From assembly GCA_965153455.1 (NCBI GenBank), contig OZ234497.1, positions 17,043,872-17,107,871 on the forward strand: a stretch of 64,000 bases of DNA, read 5' to 3'. Positions 59,212-64,000 of the stretch are shown here, in pieces. Under the pieces are notes generated by a model, which saw only the letters and a program-made list of their open reading frames with translations, had not been told where the DNA came from and made no database searches. The stretch is from Sphagnum compactum (lineage: Eukaryota > Bryophyta > Sphagnopsida > Sphagnales). How positions within the stretch are numbered: position 1 is the stretch's first letter; every line of letters starts with the position of its first letter. The position numbers were made by a program, and so were the translations under genes.

Positions 59212-61663
59212 TTACACCTCCTCCTGACGTCTGTTGTTGATGTTGTTGTTGCCATGAATTATGTTGTGTTTGCACAGCGGACATGTGGCATTGATGCGCA
59301 ACCACTTGTCGACACAGGTTGCATGGAAGTGATGACTGCAAGGAATTTCCCTCACCTCCACTCCATCTTCATACTGGGATAGGCAAATGCAACACTCCTG
59401 CATGTGGAAACAATTGCAAATCAGAGAAGTGCTAACCTATTCCGTCACAGCAGGCTTCTACATCTGGTGTAAGCAGCCCAAAGCATCAGTACACCCTATG
59501 TTCCTGATCATGCTCAAGTATGAGGAAAATGCAAAGACGGTCATCAACATATTATCCTTCTCTTCAACACTTGAGAGTTCTGATCAAGCGTATTCTGAAT
59601 GTGAGCTCTGTATATCCATCAAATAGCAGCTATGTATACTCTGCACCTAATTACATACCGCATCCTCTCCAGCTATGGTGCGCTCAGTCACCCTGTCTGA
59701 TGTTCCCATCAAACTCATTACCCCTGAAAAAGGTCCTGACTTTGCCGGACTAGAGTTGTTGCTGCCAGTGCGCCGGAACTTGTACTTTGCCAGTGCATTG
59801 ATCTCTTCCTCTGAAGCACCCTTCTAATTCACAGGAGGGAAGATAGTGATCAGGTCAAGTTTCCATACTATATAGTCATTTAGACACAAGTTCCCCCTGT
59901 GCTTCTACTCTGCATGAAAGACATCTGAGATATGATTCAAGATCTCTGCCACCAGAGATGGGGAACTGCTCTGTAAAAAGCTCACAAGGGATGTTCCAGC
60001 ACATGCAGATATCATTAACCCCATGCTTTTGGATTTGAACCATCAAAGTAGGCTTTTGCTGATGACTCTCCCCCAGAGTCAGTCACCATCCAAGCAGATA
60101 AACTCTTGGATTTCCATTTACAAGAGAATTTGAACCAGCTCTCTGACATCCAGCAGAACAGGGGTCTACAAAGGCTTGCTGGTGGTGAAATTTGTGAACA
60201 TTGGGGAAGGAAGCAACTGACATGGCATCATCACACAGAAGACACAAAAGTCTTATCACTGGCTATGATACAAGGGGGGAAACTAAAAAAAAAGACATGA
60301 AGTTATTTGCACCTCTTCAGCAACGGCATAAAGGATGGCGATGATGCAGGGCAGGCAACAGCAGACTGCAATGCCGATTACAAATGCCAGGGCAATGCAG
60401 AAGACCACAAAGAGGACATCAAATGCCAAAAACACGATGCAAAGCCTGCAGATCCAGTGTGCAACAGTTGATGAACCATGATAGAAGAGCATCTATCTGC
60501 AATCTAGTAGAGACATTGTATGTCTGAAGGAAAATTTTCAAACAGGTGAGAGCATTAGAAACTCCAGCAGTTCATAGTCTCCTGCTTCAAGAATGCTTCC
60601 AGTACCACAAATAGAGGCCAAACACATCCCAGAGTTGGGTTTTTATCAATGGAAGTGTACTCTGACAAAGATTTATTGGGAGTGCTTAGTTGCTTACCAG
60701 TAAAGGTGTGGAGCTTCATGGATAAGCTCTTCACCTCCAGAAATGATCAAGCCAAACCCAAACATCCACCAAACAAACGAGAACATGGTGTTGCCAGACT
60801 CCAATTGCTTTGCTAAGCTGTATGCCAAGACGTTTCACAAATCAGGTAAACACATCCCCCTCCCCCACCCACCAAGCTCAAGACTATTGTACTAGCTCGT
60901 TGAAAATTGCAGCTGTAACAGCAGCAATAAAATGCAGCTTCAGAGCACAGAGAGTCTCCAGCAAGCATTGAGAGAAAAATCAAGAAGATGATCACATTGC
61001 AAAGAGAGCAGAAGTCATTTCAAGCACAGATGCATGCCAAATTGCTGGAGAGTGAAAAGAAGACCTGGGTGCAACATTGTCATCAAGTGCTGCATCCTGC
61101 ACTGCTTGTGCAGCATCTTGTGATGCAGATGTCTCCACTGAGGTAGAAGAAGAAGATGAAGCACCAACAAGCTGCTGGGGCTGACGCCGTCGCCTATACT
61201 CCAAGGAAACACAAACCATGTGCACAATGCACTGCAAAGCATAGCCTGTAATCCACAAGCGCAATGGCACTCGAGGTCTCTCGTCTTTGCTCAGGATCAC
61301 CACAGCCACAGCCACAAGAAGAAAAGCTAGATTCCAAATCAGATCCAACACTACCACTGGTCGTGAGTAAGCCCAGTCATTCTGCCGCTCCTCGAGGTGT
61401 TCTGCAGCTGATTCTCGCACCAGCACTGATGGCTCCCTCATGACTCCTCTGCTCCCTGCCCTCCTCAGGTACCTTGCAGCTCCTTGCACTCCACTGCTTC
61501 TGCTCCCACTGCCACCACTGCTGGTGCCAGTGCCTCGGGTTCTCCCTCCATTATTGCTAGAGCTTCCAACATTGGAGATTCCATTGCCATTGTTACCACT
61601 CACAAGGGGTGTGGTGATGAGATCATCTGAGGAAGAACCAAAGCTTACTCTTCCTCTGTCCAT
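59212..61663 (-). CDS. RING-H2 membrane E3 ubiquitin ligase (At1g12760-like family), 400 residues
   Basis: Five exons on the minus strand: 61065-61663, 60698-60817, 60313-60445, 59659-59823, 59212-59397. They total 1203 nt and all junction phases close. The N-terminus (about 1-85) is Gly/Ser/Asn-rich. A conserved [20 protein letters not shown] introduces membrane segments at about 108-128 and 135-155. A third is [18 protein letters not shown] (about 210-227). A long hydrophobic stretch, [35 protein letters not shown], follows. A linker ([16 protein letters not shown]) leads to the RING-H2 finger, CCICL...[14 protein letters not shown]...CPLC (residues about 340-382), with all eight zinc ligands. 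The architecture (N-terminal membrane segments, C-terminal RING) is that of a plant family of membrane-bound E3s. Substrate and compartment cannot be told from the sequence. Confidence 0.93.
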
Positions 61664-62500
61664 AATCTTCCTTCTTCTTCTTCTTCCTCACCTGGTCAAA
61701 ACTTCAAAGCTTCCCATTACCATCAAACCCTAATCTTCACAGTTTGTGGAAGGCATGCAATTTCTTCTGTTCTTTCTTCTGGAAGAAAAGATGATGTGAT
61801 CCTTTGTTGCATCAGGATCGGATTGCTGCGATCTCTCAAACCCTTTCAAAGGAAAACTTCAATCATTGAAGACAGACAGCATCTAATTGTGGATTTCACG
61901 TGGTGGGTGGGTGTTCACAGACACAAGTAACATTCTTTCCACCATTTCCTCGCTACACTTACAAACTGTAGTAGGATCGAGAGAAAGAGAGAGAAAATAC
62001 GCAGATTGTGGAAGAGGCAAAACCCCAGCGAAGAAACTCGACACCAGCACACACAAAGGACGAAGCAGGTATGCATACAACACTTGTACTTTAAGGGTTT
62101 TTTCCTGTAACACTTACTTTGCTTTTGTGAAGCAGGAGCTCGACGAGAGAGAGGCTCAAGTACGCTCGCTCCAAGGATCCAAGAAGAATAAGAAGAAGCC
62201 GAGACAGAAAGCAACTACGCGTGAACACAACAACCCCGGAAGAAAGAGAAGTGGCGGAACCCCAATGCGCTCTTTCGATGATTCTTTTTCTAGAGAAGCC
62301 ACAAAGCCGCAAATCCCTGCCCAAAAGAAGCGAACAATGATTAGGGTTTTTCAACAGCGAGCTAGCCCAAGAAGAAGAAGAAGAAGAAGAAGCAAACTCC
62401 ATCCATCATCTGCAACTCTCTTTTGTGTGTGTTTCTCTTCTCTTCTTGTTCTATTACAGATGTATTATTGCTGCAACCCTTATTGCACAATGATCTGGAA
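61664..62500. promoter_or_regulatory. RING E3 leader / possibly bidirectional promoter
   Basis: A telo-box, AAACCCTAA, sits at 61725-61733 in the presumed 5' leader of the RING gene. Further AACCCTAA/TTAGGGTT words occur near 62340. On the plus strand an open frame runs 61887-62507 (206 codons), rich in Arg/Lys/Ser from AAG/AGA repeats, with no domain I recognise. A possible 67-bp intron (donor GCAG|GTATGC at 62069, acceptor GTGAAGCAG ending 62135) would mark a spliced divergent leader. I do not call a protein from it. Confidence 0.35.
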
Positions 62501-64000
62501 GGAATAGTTTTGAGGTTCATTTTCTGGGACAATTTTGGAGGAGTGCGTCTGGGAACTTGTTCCTGGCAGAGAGACACCTACATCATCTTCTTCTTCTATA
62601 GCTGTATTATTATTGCAACCCTAAAAAGCACATACACAATCTGGAAGAATCTATGGGGTCCATTTCTTCACACAGATGCTATGTCTGTTGATAACAAACA
62701 GACCCAACAGTTGAAGGAAAACAAAAAATAAAGAGTTGCAGTAAACTAAAAGGAGTTGATGAAGTCCAATGTCTGTGTGTTGTTGTTTGTTGCAGAGTAC
62801 CGATTGTAGGATCTGAGGGTGTGTGGAGTGAAAACAACAGGGGGAGTAAACAAGAGGGAGCTCCACATTTGATGAGGAACTGCAGACTTCCCCAATTCTA
62901 CCAGTACAGCATGGATGCTGGCTGCCATTTGGTTGCTTTGCTTTCAGTTCACAGACACACCCATCATCCAGCAAGATCAGAGAGTAGCATTGGTCGAGGT
63001 AACTGAGAGTCTCTTGCAGCTTTTTATCAGTTCTGCTCCCCCCTGAATAAGGTCTTCAGCTGCAAAAAAAAAACATCTGCCATTCCAGCGATGTTACTTA
63101 GTCTGTGTAAGTAGGCTTAGAAGAGTGTCTCAGGAACAAAAGCAAGGATTTGGATGAGAGTTGCACACGGTGATTTGTGTGAAGAACGTTATTGTGGAAG
63201 AAGAGAAAGAACATCCTGGCGGTAAACCTATCCCATGTATGTTTAGTGTGTTACATCATCTACTGAAGAAATCAGAAGAGACAGTTGAAGAAGTGCTAGG
63301 GAAACATTTGGATCTCAGGGAGGGAGTGGGTCAGAAGAAGAAGAAGCATCAGTTCTTTGTTCTACATAACTCAGTTTTTGCACAGAGATAACAGAGTAAC
63401 ATTGAGGACCAGGCTACTTACCTCTGGTGAGAGGGATGATTCAAGAGATGATTGGGTTATAAACAATTGGCAAGATATCCTACAAGACAAATTGAGAGAA
63501 GAGGAAGGAGGACATTGCACAAGATTCAACAGAAAGAAGAGGCCTTGTGGATGTGGAACCACAAGCACTGAGTTTTCTCTTGACTTGCTCTCAATTGATC
63601 TGCAAACCTGGATTCTGGCAAATCATCATGAGAAATGAAGACATCATGCACTCTGATGATATATGTCAAAAGTTAAATGCAAGAATTGCAAAATCATGTG
63701 TAACAAGAAAAGCTGACCTTTTGTTTTTGAAGGCAATAGCAATTTGTGATGAAGAATCAATAGAGATTCAGATCTATCAAAGAAGAAGTACATTAGCTGC
63801 AATGAGGACATTTTCATTTTGACCCAAGTGACCAAAGTGGAGAGCTTTTGAAGGTCTCAACAGGAATAGTACTACAGGCATGCCAATTTACGAAAGTTTG
63901 ATGCTTCTTCAGCTGATAGAAAGATCGATGCTTCTGCAGTTGCTACTCCCCACTCTGAAGGTGCTGAAGTAATGAAAGATTGAAGCTTCAGTTGCTAGAA
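62500..64000 (+). other. Genic-looking DNA at the window end, possible divergent transcript
   Basis: The composition is balanced and purine-biased, unlike the AT-rich spacers. Open frames at 63161-63391, 63357-63638 and 63547-63822 are hydrophilic and Lys/Glu-rich but carry no motif I recognise. They do not join in an evident exon chain. It may be the leader or first introns of a gene continuing past 64000, or a non-coding transcript. Confidence 0.3.

Noticed and set aside
61887-62507. 206-codon Arg/Lys-rich open frame
   Set aside because: Composition follows AAG/AGA repeats, a splice pair would break the frame, and no domain is present; kept only as a possible transcript.

Overview
The window is nuclear DNA of a land plant. 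It holds multi-exon genes with GT-AG introns, a fasciclin-like arabinogalactan protein, an ELF3-type clock protein fragment, plant-type ribosomal protein eS12 and a plant RING-H2 membrane E3 ligase. Telo-box motifs (AAACCCTAA) occur in several gene leaders. Genes are islands of more balanced composition in long, AT-rich, decayed spacers with simple-sequence runs, tandem duplications and transposon relics. The sequence alone does not fix the lineage. A seed-free plant (fern, lycophyte or bryophyte) is a weak guess. There is no prokaryotic operon, phage or CRISPR content.

Layout. 1-2 kb: AT-rich spacer with a short perfect foldback. 2-5.4 kb: probable leader and leader intron, then a single-exon fasciclin-like AGP gene (+). 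5.4-17.3 kb: gene-poor spacer with a decayed LINE reverse transcriptase, a plastid-like tRNA-Leu remnant and a Gag-like zinc-knuckle relic. 17.3-27.4 kb: a 23-exon gene (+) for a tandem AAA+ ATPase of about 1125 residues; every intron phase closes. 28.6-29.6 kb: the 3' part of an ELF3-like gene (-), convergent with the ATPase gene and apparently lacking its 5' half. 30.8-31.4 kb: degenerate minisatellite. 32.5-34.6 kb: a two-exon gene (-) for an unrecognised 631-residue protein rich in His, Gln and Ser. 35-50 kb: spacer with several foldback (MITE-like) elements, tandem duplications, a dead pogo/Tigger-type DDE transposase and a dead LINE that ends in a restriction-like endonuclease domain. 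50.3-52.1 kb: ribosomal protein eS12 (-), four coding exons, with telo-boxes just upstream. 52.2-58.7 kb: an old array of roughly 200-bp repeats, interrupted and scattered. 59.2-61.7 kb: a five-exon RING-H2 membrane E3 ligase gene (-). 61.8-64 kb: leader and promoter DNA with a possible divergent transcript.

The genes do not form a pathway; they are ordinary unlinked plant loci. The items most worth following are the tandem AAA+ ATPase (second Walker B reads ED, one in-frame GC-AG intron), the headless ELF3-like locus, the 631-residue protein, the cluster of foldback elements at 37-42 kb and the roughly 200-bp repeat array. I found no clear previously undescribed system.
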